Assembly (NCBI GenBank): GCA_963768585.1 | Contig: CAVYIF010000009.1 | Location: 124,001 to 188,000, forward strand | From: CAVUNY01 sp963768585 | Lineage (GTDB): Bacteria; Chloroflexota; Anaerolineae; Anaerolineales; Anaerolineaceae | Direction: 5' to 3' | DNA: 64,000 nt | In this document: one piece after another, positions 46,027 through 55,947 of the stretch | Position numbering within the stretch: the stretch's first letter is position 1 | How the letters are laid out: each line of letters begins with the position of its first letter | The notes under the pieces: generated by a model | What the model was told of the DNA's origin: nothing | The model's database searches: none | What the model saw: only the letters and a program-made list of their open reading frames with translations | Position numbers and translations under genes: made by a program

Positions 46027-48618
46027 ATGACTTATTCTTATTTGAAGTATCCATTATCCGATGGTTTCATACACCATTGGCTGGCTGCCGGACCGATCCC
46101 TTTTGATGACAGTTCATTCCGGAGACCTGAGCAAGCCGATCCAAACCCGCTCGAAGCATTCCTTTCATCCGGTCCTGGGATTGACGGTGAACGCGTCGAC
46201 CTGGGGCTGATCGGCGGTTTCGATGAAGCGAACCCTGGGGCAGCCTGGCGCTACTACCGCTGCCGCGAAGACCATCTGGTCGATTTTAAGGCGCAAGACC
46301 TTAGCCACCGCAACCAGGTGGCTTACTGTTCCGTGATTTTGACTTCCTCGGTCGAACAGGATATCAGGTTAACGCTCACCGGGAGCGGTCTGGTCGATCT
46401 TTGGCTGGACCTGAAACCGCTCCACCGTCTGGGTACCGTGACGCAGCTTTCCCCAAAGTCGGCTTCGTTTGGGGCGACCTTACATGCGGGGGATAACGAG
46501 ATTCTTGTGCGAATTGTTTCCAGCGGGGCGCCGGGTTCGCCGCAGCTGTGCGCTTTACGAGTTGGCAGCGGGGGCGCCGGTGAGATCGAGACGGCCATCG
46601 CAACCAGTATCGAGCCGGCGGATGTACAAAGGCGTATGGCGCTCGAGGAAGTTGTCGAAGCCGCCTTCACCGACCGGTATGTGTACGGCTACCTGGATGG
46701 GGATCATTACAATCGCAACGAGTCGATTGCCCTGCGGTTTTCTCCACGGCTGCCGACATCGGCTGAGATCACCTACCGCCTGCAAAGTCTTACCGGTGAC
46801 ATTTTCCAGGAGGGGACCGGCACGTTTGGCCCATCAGATACTGTGGAAATGGCGCGGACGTACCCGCTGCGCAGCGGGCCGCACCACCTGGCCTTGCTCC
46901 CGACGGCGGATCTCTACTACGTCAAAAAGCTCCAATTTGAACGCAAAGAACTTTTATATATCGTGCGCACACCTTATTCCGTGAAAGTTTCCCCCTCTTA
47001 TCGTGAACGAAAAGCTTCCGCTTTGAAAGATGCTTGCGAGCGCCGCGGCGGCAGTCTGTTCAGCGAAATCGCCAGGATGGCCCTGCGGGATTGGGAGCAT
47101 ATCGACCGGAAAACCATCGGTGACGCGCTGGCGCGCGTCAAAGCGCGCATGGATGACTTCGTTATTGACCTCCTGGGGCTGCTGGGCATGCTGGCGCGTT
47201 TTGGCAAAAAGCGGCGCTTCCCCAAGGAATTTAAATCTGCCATCGCTCAGGCTGCCGCTGGCATTTATTACACATGGAGCGAGTCCGATTTCAACGGCCT
47301 GGAAGGTGAAAATGAAAGCCGGCAAATCACGCTATATGCCTGCGAAATCCTGGCAGGGGCGCTGCTGCCCGATGAGATTTTTACTGTTTCCGGAAAAACG
47401 GGCCGGGTCCATCGCGAGCATGGTGAGCAGGGTGCTTTGGTTTGGATGCGTGCGCGCGGAAAGTTCGGTTTCCGAAATTGGGATTCGCCTGATGAAGTGG
47501 AATCCGCAGTCGCCGCACTCACCCACCTGGTTGATCTGGCCGAAGCGGAGCCGGTCAGCGAACTGGCTTCCGTCTTGTTGGATAAAATCTTCTTCAGCCT
47601 GGCGGTGAATTCTTACGCCGGTGCTTATGCTTCCTCTCGTGGCTCCAGCCGGACAGCCGCAGTATTCAGCGCACGTCTGGCAGAAACGTCGGGCATCTCG
47701 CGCCTGCTGTGGGGATTGGGAAACTACAATGAGGCTGTTATGGGTACGGTCAGCCTGGCATGCTGTGCGGGTTACAGCCTTCCCAAACTCATTGAGGGCA
47801 TTGCCACCGATCAGCAGCCTGCTGTTTGGAGTTGGGAACAGCACAGCCAGCCCTTTGCCGGGGAAGATCGCCAGGCTGCCGCCTGGCGGGTGAATAAGGT
47901 GACCTACCGGACGGCCGACACGATGCTCAGTTCGGCCCAGGATTATTATCCGGGTCAGCAGGGTTCTTGCGAGCATATCTGGCAGGCCGTCCTGGGGCCC
48001 GACGCGCTGGTTTTTACCAACCACCCGGCCAATATGAGCGTTGAGGATTCTCACCGGCCAAACTTGTGGCGCGGAAACGGTGTTCTCCCCCGGGTGGCCC
48101 AATGGGGAGATGTCCTGGTCGCCGTTTACCGCCTGCCGGAAGATGATTGGATGGGCTTCACGCATGCCTATTTCCCGGCTGCCGCCTTCGACGAAATGAA
48201 TTTTTCGCATGGTTGGGCCTTCGCCCGCGTTGGGGGTGGTTATCTGGCGCTCACTGCCTGCCGCCCATTCGAGTTTATGACAGAAGGGCCAACGGCTAAC
48301 CGCGAACTGCGCTCATCTGGCAGGCTGAATACCTGGATCTGCCATATGGGGCAGGAGCTTTTGGACGGCACTTTTGCCGACTTTCAACAGAAGATCCTCG
48401 CTGCGGACCTGCGGATGAGCGAACAATCGGCGCGGCTGCACAGCCTGAGGGGAGATTGGCTTGAATTTGGTTGGGAGGGTTCCCTGCTGGTCAACGACAC
48501 GCCGCAGCCCCTGGACGGTTTCGGGCATATCGAAAGCCCTTACTGCGCTGTCCCGTTGCCTGCGGCACAGATGGATATCCTCCACGGCCAATCCGGCATT
48601 CGTCTGAAGTTTGATTGA
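46027..48618 (+). CDS. Uncharacterised 863-residue protein, possible toroid-type polysaccharide lyase
   Basis: The N-terminus (DGFIHHWLAAGPIPFDD) resembles openings of carbohydrate-active proteins from this phylum. Residues about 60-330 look beta-rich; about 330-560 are helix-rich with repeated Trp/Tyr (WEHIDRKTIGDALARVKARM, YTWSESDFNGLEGENESRQ). The C-terminal 280 residues are beta-rich with His/Tyr motifs (GQQGSCEHIWQAVLG, NHPANMSVEDSHRPN). This helical toroid plus beta-sheet pattern is seen in heparinase II/III-type lyases, but no signature motif is certain. ATG 46027 follows TAGGAAG; upstream in-frame codons from 45952 look like noise. No signal peptide. Ends in a bidirectional terminator. 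Confidence 0.6.
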   Translation: MTYSYLKYPLSDGFIHHWLAAGPIPFDDSSFRRPEQADPNPLEAFLSSGPGIDGERVDLGLIGGFDEANPGAAWRYYRCREDHLVDFKAQDLSHRNQVAYCSVILTSSVEQDIRLTLTGSGLVDLWLDLKPLHRLGTVTQLSPKSASFGATLHAGDNEILVRIVSSGAPGSPQLCALRVGSGGAGEIETAIATSIEPADVQRRMALEEVVEAAFTDRYVYGYLDGDHYNRNESIALRFSPRLPTSAEITYRLQSLTGDIFQEGTGTFGPSDTVEMARTYPLRSGPHHLALLPTADLYYVKKLQFERKELLYIVRTPYSVKVSPSYRERKASALKDACERRGGSLFSEIARMALRDWEHIDRKTIGDALARVKARMDDFVIDLLGLLGMLARFGKKRRFPKEFKSAIAQAAAGIYYTWSESDFNGLEGENESRQITLYACEILAGALLPDEIFTVSGKTGRVHREHGEQGALVWMRARGKFGFRNWDSPDEVESAVAALTHLVDLAEAEPVSELASVLLDKIFFSLAVNSYAGAYASSRGSSRTAAVFSARLAETSGISRLLWGLGNYNEAVMGTVSLACCAGYSLPKLIEGIATDQQPAVWSWEQHSQPFAGEDRQAAAWRVNKVTYRTADTMLSSAQDYYPGQQGSCEHIWQAVLGPDALVFTNHPANMSVEDSHRPNLWRGNGVLPRVAQWGDVLVAVYRLPEDDWMGFTHAYFPAAAFDEMNFSHGWAFARVGGGYLALTACRPFEFMTEGPTANRELRSSGRLNTWICHMGQELLDGTFADFQQKILAADLRMSEQSARLHSLRGDWLEFGWEGSLLVNDTPQPLDGFGHIESPYCAVPLPAAQMDILHGQSGIRLKFD

Positions 48619-48633
48619 GGATCGATCTTTGTT

Positions 48634-48669
48634 AAAAAATCAACGGCCCGCGCGGGCCGTTGATTTTTT
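48634..48669. terminator. Bidirectional terminator between convergent genes
   Basis: A 36-base perfect palindrome: A6TCAACGGCCCGC and its complement, with T-runs on both strands. It would end the 46027 gene and the ABC transporter operon. Confidence 0.9.
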
Positions 48670-48671
48670 GA

Positions 48672-49563
48672 TTATGTGCGAATATTGGGATCCAGGGCAT
48701 CGCGTACGCCGTCGCCCAGGATAATCCAGGCCAGCATGGTGACGGCGAGCACCAGCGCCGGGGCGATAACCAGATGCGGGGAAGTACGCACGTAAGTCTG
48801 GTAAATCCCAATCATCTGGCCCCAGGATGGGTTGGGGTGGGGGTACGCCCAGTCCCAGGAAGCTCAAGCCTGCCTCGGCGAACATGGCTCCCGGAACGCC
48901 GAGGGTCATCGACACGATTACCGGGGTGAGCGAGTTACGCAAAAGGTGCATGCGGATGATCCAGGATGAATCTCCGCCCATCGAGCGGGCGGCGCGCACG
49001 AAGTCCGTCTCTTTGAGGGAAAGCACCTGACCCCGCACCAGGCGGGCAATACCGATCCAGCCGGTCAGGGTCATCGCCAGCAGGATATTAAATACCCCCG
49101 CGCCCAGCACGATCATCAGCAGAATGTAAAACAAAAGTCCTGGAATGGAAGATAACACATCGATCAAGCGCATCAGGGCGAAATCTACCCATCCGCCCAC
49201 CAGGCCGGCTATGGCGCCGATCGGCAGTCCAATGAGTACGATAAAAACCTGGCTGAACACACCCACGATGTACGAAACACGCCCGCCGTAGATGATACGG
49301 CTGAACACATCGCGCCCGAGGTCGTCTGCTCCCCAGAGATGTGTCTCACTGGGACCCTTGTATGCCGCGGGGTAATCACTCTTATAAGGGTCGTACGGCG
49401 CGATCAAGGGGGCGAAGATGGCCATGATCACTTCGAGCAGGATGAATATCAGTGCAATCATCGACCAGGTATTGCGCACGAAACGGCGCCAGACGGCCGC
49501 CATCATGCCAGGCCGCTTCTCAGGCCGCAATTCCTGCTGAACTGCAATGGTAGAACCGGCCAT
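48672..49563 (-). CDS. ABC transporter permease, DppC/OppC-type, with 1-base insertion near 48834
   Basis: About 296 residues after correction. APLIAPYDP, AYKGPSETHLWGADDLGRDVFSRIIYGGRVS and the EAA loop DFVRAARSMGG mark a DppC/OppC inner-membrane subunit. The observed frame runs into PILGPDDWDLPDL, whereas PSWGQMIGIYQTYVRTSPH and WIILGDGVRDALDPNIRT are in the neighbouring frame. Removing one G from the GGGG/GGGGG runs at 48834-48843 restores GLGVPPPNPSWGQ. The family C-terminus stops at 48672. Last gene of the importer operon. Confidence 0.85.
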
Positions 49564-49566
49564 GGC

Positions 49567-50508
49567 CTATTTCTCCTTTACGTAGGTTACCCGCGGATCA
49601 ATCATAGCATACACCAGATCGGTGATCAGATATGTCAGGCTGATGATGGTCGTCCAGACCAGGGTCGATGCCATGATTAACGGGTAGTCGCGGTTTTGCA
49701 CGGCGGTCACGGTGAACTGTCCGATGCCGGGGATGCGGAAGATGCTCTCGATGAAGAAGGACCCTGTGACCAACCCGGCTAACATCGGCCCGCCGACGGT
49801 AACCACGGGGGTCAGGGCATTTTTGAAAATATGAATAAAGGTGATTTGCAAGGAGGGTACACCCTTGGCGCGCGCCGTGCGCACGTAATTAGAGCGCATC
49901 ACGTCCACGACACTGGCTCTGGTAAAGCGCTGCAAAATCAAGATCGGACCCAGGGAATTCGCCAGCACGGGTAAAACCCACTGGTTGGGATGATCCCAAC
50001 CTCCGGTTGGGAACCAACCCAGTTTGATGGCGAAGACGATCTGCAGGATTAACGCCAACACAAAACTGGGCATTGCCAGGCAAAAGAGCGCCACGGCTGT
50101 CCCCATAAAATCTACCCAGGTACCTTGTTTGATCCCGGCAGCGATTCCCAGCCCCAGGCCCACCAGGCCGGAAAAGGCAAAGGTCAGCAGCCCAAGTTGA
50201 GCGGAATAGGGCCATTGGTTTTCAAATATTTGGGCGATCGTCTGGCCCTGGTAGTAAAAAGAATAACCGAAATCCAATTGGACGGCATTGCGCATATAAA
50301 GCAGGTATTGGACAAAAACAGGTTTATCCAGACCATATTTTGCTTCCAGGCTGGTTTTAATCACATCCGGAATTGTGGTGGATGAGTTTACGGCCATGAC
50401 ATCAAAAGGCCCGCCTGGCACCGCCTTCATCAGCAAAAAGGTGATCAAAGACACTGCCAGGAGAACCCCAACCATTCCGATTAACCGCAAAAAAATATAT
50501 CGACCCAT
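49567..50508 (-). CDS. ABC transporter permease, DppB/OppB-type
   Basis: 313 residues, six helices. FLLMKAVPGGPFD at the first periplasmic region, YLLYMRNAVQLDFGYSFYY, and the EAA-type loop NYVRTARAKGVPSLQITFIHIFKNALTPV are typical of DppB/OppB. GSFFIESIFRIPGIGQF is the usual C-terminal block. It starts 12 bases before its neighbour ATPase in transcription order and ends 3 bases before the DppC-type gene, so the operon is tightly packed. Confidence 0.92.
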   Translation of the reverse strand: MGRYIFLRLIGMVGVLLAVSLITFLLMKAVPGGPFDVMAVNSSTTIPDVIKTSLEAKYGLDKPVFVQYLLYMRNAVQLDFGYSFYYQGQTIAQIFENQWPYSAQLGLLTFAFSGLVGLGLGIAAGIKQGTWVDFMGTAVALFCLAMPSFVLALILQIVFAIKLGWFPTGGWDHPNQWVLPVLANSLGPILILQRFTRASVVDVMRSNYVRTARAKGVPSLQITFIHIFKNALTPVVTVGGPMLAGLVTGSFFIESIFRIPGIGQFTVTAVQNRDYPLIMASTLVWTTIISLTYLITDLVYAMIDPRVTYVKEK

Positions 50509-50522
50509 TCAGTTCTCCTATT

Positions 50523-51494
50523 CTATGCGAAGTGGCAGGAAACCCAGTGTTCGGGGTGTAATTCCCTAAATTCGGGGACTTCAATCTGGCAGCGTTCTTG
50601 AGCCAGTGGGCAACGCGGGTGGAAGGGACAGCCAGGAGGACGGTCGATCGGACTGGGTACATCGCCAAGGACGGTCTTTTTCAAACGTTTGCGTTCTGGT
50701 TCCGGTTCAGGCACTGCTTTGATTAACGCCTGGGTATAAGGGTGGAGCGGTTGGTCAACAATTGCCTTGCTGGGCCCCATTTCGACCAGTTTTCCTAAAT
50801 ACATCACGCCGATTTTGCGGCTCATGAAAGCGGTTACGGCAATATTGTGGGAGATGAACAGGTAGGTTAGCTCAAATTTATCCTGCAAATCGCGCAGCAG
50901 GTTGAGAATCTGGGCCTGAACGGAAACATCCAGGGAGGAGACGGGCTCATCGCAGATGAGCAGCTTGGGCTGGAGGGCCAGTGCTCTGGCGATGCCGATG
51001 CGCTGCTGCTGCCCGCCGGAGAATTCGGTGGGAAAGCGGTAGATTGAATTGACCGGCATACCGGTCACCTGCAGGAGCCGGTTTACTTCGTCGTTGCGCT
51101 CTTGCATGGTGCCTTCGCCGAAAATGTCCAGCGGCTCGCGGATGATCTCACCCACGCTCATGCGCGGATCCAGTGAAGCCAGCGGATCTTGAAAGATCAT
51201 TTGCATTTGCCGGCGTTTTTTGCGCAGTTCTTCACCGGAGATTTTGGTAAAATCCTGCCCGTTGAAATAAATCGTCCCTCTGGTCGGTTCGTACATGCGC
51301 GAAATTGTCAGCGCCAGGGTGCTTTTTCCACAGCCCGACTCCCCGACCAGCCCCACCGTTTCACCGGATTTTACATTCAGGTTGACTTCATCTACGGCGA
51401 TGAGGCGCAGGTGACGCTGTCCAAAAAATCCTTTGCGCACCGGGAAGCTTTTAACCAGGTCCACTGTCTGAAGCAGGTAATTATTCATGCTCAT
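50523..51494 (-). CDS. ABC transporter ATPase, DppF/OppF-type
   Basis: About 323 residues from MSMNNYLLQTVDLV. Walker A GLVGESGCGKSTLA, signature PTEFSGGQQQRIGIARAL, Walker B LLICDEPVSSLDVSVQ and H-loop FISHN are intact, followed by the oligo_HPY C-terminal domain with the Cys-rich motif PPGCPFHPRCPLAQERC that often binds an Fe-S cluster. ATG 51494 overlaps the TGA of the upstream ATPase by 3 bases (ATGA), and so it is preferred to the earlier in-frame codon at 51539. It energises the importer together with the DppD-type partner. Confidence 0.92.
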   Translation of the reverse strand: MSMNNYLLQTVDLVKSFPVRKGFFGQRHLRLIAVDEVNLNVKSGETVGLVGESGCGKSTLALTISRMYEPTRGTIYFNGQDFTKISGEELRKKRRQMQMIFQDPLASLDPRMSVGEIIREPLDIFGEGTMQERNDEVNRLLQVTGMPVNSIYRFPTEFSGGQQQRIGIARALALQPKLLICDEPVSSLDVSVQAQILNLLRDLQDKFELTYLFISHNIAVTAFMSRKIGVMYLGKLVEMGPSKAIVDQPLHPYTQALIKAVPEPEPERKRLKKTVLGDVPSPIDRPPGCPFHPRCPLAQERCQIEVPEFRELHPEHWVSCHFA

Positions 51495-52501
51495 TGGCCC
51501 GTACCGCTTCTTTCTAAGAATTGCGCCTTTGTGACCCAACAGGCGCAGTACTGCCCTTCATTCAAAATCTCTAAAGGTGGGTTTTCCACTTCGCACTTCT
51601 CAATGCGCAGCGGGCAGCGCGGATAAAAAGGGCAGCCGACGATGTCCGAGGCCAGATTGGGCGGCGCGCCTTTGATCGTGGTGAGCCGGTCGAGCCAATC
51701 ATGCAGCCGCGGGACGGAACCGAGTAAAGCACGGGTATACGGGTGCTGCGGTTGATTGAAAATGGTTTTTACGGGCCCCTTTTCAACAAACCTGCCGGCG
51801 TACATTACGGCTATCGTTTCCGCCATGCCTGCAATCACGCCCAGGTCATGGGTGATGATAATCACAGAAGTGCCCATCTCGTCTTTCAAGTCATTGATCA
51901 GATCGATGATCTGGGCCTGGATGGTGACATCCAGGGCGGTGGTGGGTTCATCGGCGATCAGCAATTTGGGTTGGCAGGCCAGGGCAATCGCCACCATCAC
52001 GCGCTGGCGCATGCCCCCTGAAAACTGGTGCGGATACTCTCGCATGCGCTGTTTCGCCTCGGGTATGCCCACCCTTTCCAATAATCGGATCGCCGCTTGC
52101 TCAGCCTGGGATCTGGACATTTCCCGGTGGTGGATGAGCGGCTCCGTCAACTGGTAACCGATGGTTAACACCGGGTTGAGCGAAGTCATCGGATCCTGGA
52201 AAATCATCGAAATTTTATTCCCCCGGATGTGCTCCATCTCCGATAACGGCAGGCCCACCAGGTCCACCTCTTTCTGCTCATCGTACAAAATCACCTCGCC
52301 CTGGGTGATTCGCCCAGGGCGATCGATCAGGCGCATGAGTGAAAGCGCGGTCACACTCTTTCCGCTGCCCGACTCGCCCACAATTCCCAGCACTTCGCCT
52401 TCATCCAGCGTAAATGAAACACCGTTTACGGCATGGACGACAGCCTGGCTGAGTTTGAATTCAGTCTTGAGATCTTTCACATCCAGCAATATTTTAGACA
52501 T
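51491..52501 (-). CDS. ABC transporter ATPase, DppD/OppD-type
   Basis: 336 residues. Walker A GIVGESGSGKSVTA, signature HQFSGGMRQRVMVAIAL, Walker B LLIADEPTTALDVTIQ and H-loop IITHDLGV are intact; VGCPFYPRCPLRIEKC is the C-terminal Cys motif. Follows the binding-protein gene after a 109-base gap that contains a strong hairpin. Confidence 0.92.
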   Translation of the reverse strand: MSKILLDVKDLKTEFKLSQAVVHAVNGVSFTLDEGEVLGIVGESGSGKSVTALSLMRLIDRPGRITQGEVILYDEQKEVDLVGLPLSEMEHIRGNKISMIFQDPMTSLNPVLTIGYQLTEPLIHHREMSRSQAEQAAIRLLERVGIPEAKQRMREYPHQFSGGMRQRVMVAIALACQPKLLIADEPTTALDVTIQAQIIDLINDLKDEMGTSVIIITHDLGVIAGMAETIAVMYAGRFVEKGPVKTIFNQPQHPYTRALLGSVPRLHDWLDRLTTIKGAPPNLASDIVGCPFYPRCPLRIEKCEVENPPLEILNEGQYCACWVTKAQFLERSGTGQ

Positions 52502-52556
52502 CAGTCCTTTTTTGGGGTATATCCGATGAGTACTGACGGTTTAGATAAAACCAGGC

Positions 52557-52592
52557 TGGCCTGATGGATGCTGTTTGGCGTCCATCAGGCCA
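52557..52592 (-). terminator. Hairpin between binding protein and ATPase genes
   Basis: Near-perfect 15-base stem (52557-52571 with 52578-52592) and 6-base loop. On the minus strand it follows the binding-protein stop and has a TGGTTTTAT tail. Such intercistronic hairpins protect or partly terminate binding-protein mRNA so that it is made in excess of the membrane subunits. Confidence 0.65.
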
Positions 52593-52609
52593 ATGGTTTA
52601 GAAATTATT

Positions 52610-54435
52610 TTAGTAGCTCGACATCAGTTGATCTACATCGTTGCGGATGTACATCTGGAAGCGAGAGATATCGAGCCAGCGGAAGACAACATTGCCGGTC
52701 GAATTGGGGTGCATGCCCACCACCCAGGGCCACCAGATCTGGTAGACCACCTGATGGGTGATGAAAGCGGCGGCCGCGTCATTGACCAGGATATCTTCAG
52801 CCTGCTGGTATTCCGAGATACGCTTGGCCACGTCGGCTTCCTGGCCGGCATCTGTGACCAGCTTATCGTACTCTTCGCTCTTCCAGGCGTGGCGCGGTGA
52901 GCCCCAGGGTTCGCTCTGTCCTTCGGGCGGGCTGACGGAACGCCACAGCGCGGTCAGCAGGTTGGCGGCATCCACGTAGTCATACTCGTACTGCCCTTTT
53001 AGACCTGCATCTGGTGCTTGGCGCGCATATCACCCCAGACCGCATTTTCCACCTGTTTGATATTGACCTTGATCCCCAGGTTGTCCTGCCACTGCTGGGC
53101 TACGAACTGCACTTCCTGATCGACACCGTTGGAATAGAAGTCCAGGGTAATGCTTGCCGGATCGATGTTCGCGTCTGAAAGCAGCTTCTTGGCCGCTTCC
53201 AAGTCGTACGATTGGACCGCTTCTAAATCCTTTTGATAAGCCGGGAAGAGAGGCGGCAGCATGGTATAGCCTGGGGCATACGTGCCGTTCAAGACGTTGG
53301 AGCACATGGTGGTACGGTCAATCGATTTCGCCAGCGCCATGCGCAGCTCTTTCTTGTCCAGCGGTGGTTTGAGGGTGTCGAAAGCCACATACTGGGTCTC
53401 GAAGTTGTTGAAGAAATGCAGCAGCGCGTTCAGTTTGGGATCCGCGCGGGCAGCCGCCAGGTCCGCCGGCGCAAGGATATGGAGCAAATCTGTCTCTTTA
53501 TTCAGCCACGGGGTAATCTCGGGGGCGCCGGCAGCCAGGATGGGGCTGATTAGTTTAGTGATCGCCGGTTTATGAGGGCCGTTGTACTTCGGGTTAAGCT
53601 CCCAAACGATTTGCTTGTTGTGCTCCCAACTGGTGGGAATGTAGGGCCCACCGGATACAAAGGTATCTACGGAATCGGCCCAGTGTTCGGGATCCTTTTC
53701 GGCAACATGCTTGGGAACCGGAACAGCGGCCTGATAAGACATCAAAGCCGGTAAGAATGGGATCGAGCCGTTATTACCGTAGATGCGCACCGTGCGGTCG
53801 TCCACCTTTTCCACACCGATACCTGAAGCGGGTCCTTTGCCTGAGGCAAAGTCGGCTACGCCCTTAATATCGAAGTAGAACCATACCCAGGGGTTCGCCA
53901 GAGCGGGGTCCGCCAGGTGCTGGAAGGTAAAGACCCAGTCGTCTGGCGTGATAGGCTGACCGTCGCTCCACTGCGCGTCCTGACGGATGACGAAATCCCA
54001 ATATTCTGCATTCGGGCCGGGTTTCCATGATTCGGCCAGCGCCGGGACTGTCTGGATGTTCTCATCATTGCGCAGCAAGGGCTCGTTACCCAGGTTGGTC
54101 GCTCCAGAGGAGTAAATATCGCGGGCAGTGTCGAAGAATTTTGGCTCCGCCCCGGCTTCGCGGAAGATCTGCTTCTCTAATGGGGCGGCATCGGGTGGAA
54201 GTTCGCGTCCCTGCAGGGTTACTAACGCAGGCGGCGGTGTAGCCGTCACGACCTGATTTACGACCTTGGTCTGTTCAACAACTTTGGTCTGCTCAACTAC
54301 CTGGGTCTGGTTGACTACCTGGGTTATGACCTGCGGCGTGGCTGCTGCCGGAGTACAGGCAGCCAGAACAGCACCACCGGCCGCAAGTCCACCTAAGTGG
54401 AGGAATTCTCGCCTGGATATCCGTTTATTTGCCAT
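52610..54435 (-). CDS. Extracellular solute-binding protein, family 5 (Opp/Dpp-type lipoprotein), frameshifted near 52999
   Basis: About 607 residues after correction. The N-terminus KRISRREFLHLGG with a later LAAC is a twin-arginine signal with a lipobox, so the protein should be a membrane-anchored lipoprotein. A valine/glutamine/threonine-rich linker (VVNQTQVVEQTKVVEQTK) acts as a stalk. SBP_bac_5 motifs follow (AESWKPGPNAEYWDFVIRQDAQWSDGQPI). The observed stop at 52999 comes after AKHQMQV; adding one base gives VYKGQYEYDYVDAANLL and joins the next frame, which ends at 52610. The ligand is probably an oligosaccharide rather than a peptide, judged from neighbours only. Confidence 0.85.
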
Positions 54436-55041
54436 ATTATTTCTCCTGACCTCTCATTAAAGTTTGTGTGAAATAGGGGCAGGGAAGCGACTTCACCTGC
54501 ATGGTTGACCAACCGATTTCTTCTCTTTCCTCCTTTCCTGGATTAAAAATACAAAAAACAGTAAGCATTGAGTGGATAAATCTGCTTGCTGGGAATACAA
54601 CAAAAAACGAGCCAGTAATAACCGATCGAAGAAACTTGCTTGGGAATTCTCTTGAGATCAATTCGCCTTCCAAATCGATGCAAATTTCTACATGAGTGGC
54701 CGGTGGAATCGTCTAAGTGTAGAATTGGCCATTTCCCGTTTTATTGCGATAGATCTCTTTCTCTCTTTGTTTCCGCAGATATAAAAAGCAGGCCAAATGA
54801 GAGAAAACTTGAACCAGAAGACAGGTTCGAAAAGGGGATAAGGCTGGCTGGAGTGAAAAAGCGATGACCTTCTTAAAGGCCAAATTGGAGGACAACAGTC
54901 TCAGCACGGTCTTGACCGATCAATTGCGGGCTGCTGTTTCGTGTATGTATTTAATTGTAAGAACATTATAGTAATTGAAAGATACAGTTGTCAAGCAAAA
55001 TACGTAAAAAGGTAAAAAATATGTTTTTACATCCCATGCAC
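54436..55041. other. 606-base leader/intergenic region upstream of the importer operon
   Basis: No credible coding region. It contains the consensus promoter at 54965-54994 and would be transcribed as a leader of about 520 bases before the binding-protein ATG. Minor inverted repeats only (for example CGGTC-TT-GACCG at 54913-54924). No terminator was recognised after the activase stop at 55042. Confidence 0.5.
54965..54994 (-). promoter_or_regulatory. Consensus sigma70-type promoter of the ABC importer operon
   Basis: On the minus strand TTGACA (54989-54994), 18-base spacer, TATAAT (54965-54970). Both hexamers are perfect. Transcription would start near 54958. Confidence 0.7.
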
Positions 55042-55947
55042 TCAATCCTGGCGAACCGGGACGCCCGTTTGAGCCTGAACCGCCATCAGCCAGTTGGAAA
55101 CCTGGGAAGACTCGGGTGCTTTTACATCGGGCAGGGCTGGCGTTTTGCCGAGGCGTTGGCTCTTGGAAGTGCCGAGAGGATGATAAGGCAGGATGTGGAT
55201 TTCACGCACATTGCGCAGCTGGTTGGCCAACGCGGTTATCCCGGCAAAGTGCTCGGAGCGGTCGTTTAACCCGGGGATGATCGGACAGCGCAGCACCAGG
55301 CTGGCCCCATTGAGATCCAACGCCAGCAAATTACTGCGTATCGCCTGGTTTGAAACACCGGTAAACTGGCGGTGCAGCTCCGGGTCGGTTTCTTTGATGT
55401 CGAAGAGGAACAGGTCCACCAGCGGCGCAACTTCCAGGTAGCGCTCGCGGCTGCTGCAGCCAGATGTTTCCAGGCAGGTGTGCAGGCCTGCTTCTTTTGC
55501 AGCCAGCAGCAGGTCACGGGTGAAGGCAAATTGCTGCATGGGTTCGCCACCGGATACCGTCAGACCGCCTCCCGAAGTGCTGTAAAAGGGGGTGTCCTTT
55601 ACTACTTCGGCCAGCACCGCATCTACACTCATTTCCTGGCCCACGCGTTCAAGCCCGCCAGAATAGCATTCCACGGTGCAGGTGCCGCAGCGCACGCAGA
55701 TCGCCCGGTCCAGGCTGTGTTCGTTGTCTTTAAAAAGATGAGCGCCTTCCGGGCAGACGTCCTCACAGGCGCGGCAGCCGATGCACTTTTCGGGCAGGTA
55801 AAAGATCTCCAGGCCGGCTGTCTGGCTCTCAGGATTGTGACACCACAGGCAGTGCAGCGGGCAGCCCTTAAGGAACACAGTTGTCCGGATTCCCGGCCCA
55901 TCGTGAATGGCAAAATGTTGGATGTCGAAAACCAGGCCGGTTTGCAT
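55042..55947 (-). CDS. Glycyl radical enzyme activating enzyme (radical SAM)
   Basis: 301 residues. GCPLHCLWCHNPE gives the CX3CX2C motif (Cys29, Cys33, Cys36). Two 4Fe-4S ferredoxin-type clusters follow (CIGCRACEDVCPEGAHLF and CVRCGTCTVEC), the usual insert in activases of glycyl radical dehydratases and decarboxylases but absent from pyruvate formate-lyase activase. VSGGEPMQQ is the SAM-binding strand. Its ATG overlaps the upstream TGA by one base (TGATG), so it is translated with the glycyl radical enzyme. It should install the glycyl radical at Gly683 of the partner. Confidence 0.93.
   Translation of the reverse strand: MQTGLVFDIQHFAIHDGPGIRTTVFLKGCPLHCLWCHNPESQTAGLEIFYLPEKCIGCRACEDVCPEGAHLFKDNEHSLDRAICVRCGTCTVECYSGGLERVGQEMSVDAVLAEVVKDTPFYSTSGGGLTVSGGEPMQQFAFTRDLLLAAKEAGLHTCLETSGCSSRERYLEVAPLVDLFLFDIKETDPELHRQFTGVSNQAIRSNLLALDLNGASLVLRCPIIPGLNDRSEHFAGITALANQLRNVREIHILPYHPLGTSKSQRLGKTPALPDVKAPESSQVSNWLMAVQAQTGVPVRQD

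Noticed and set aside
54988..55269. Plus-strand 93-codon frame over the activase end
   Set aside because: Antisense to a well-supported radical SAM activase.
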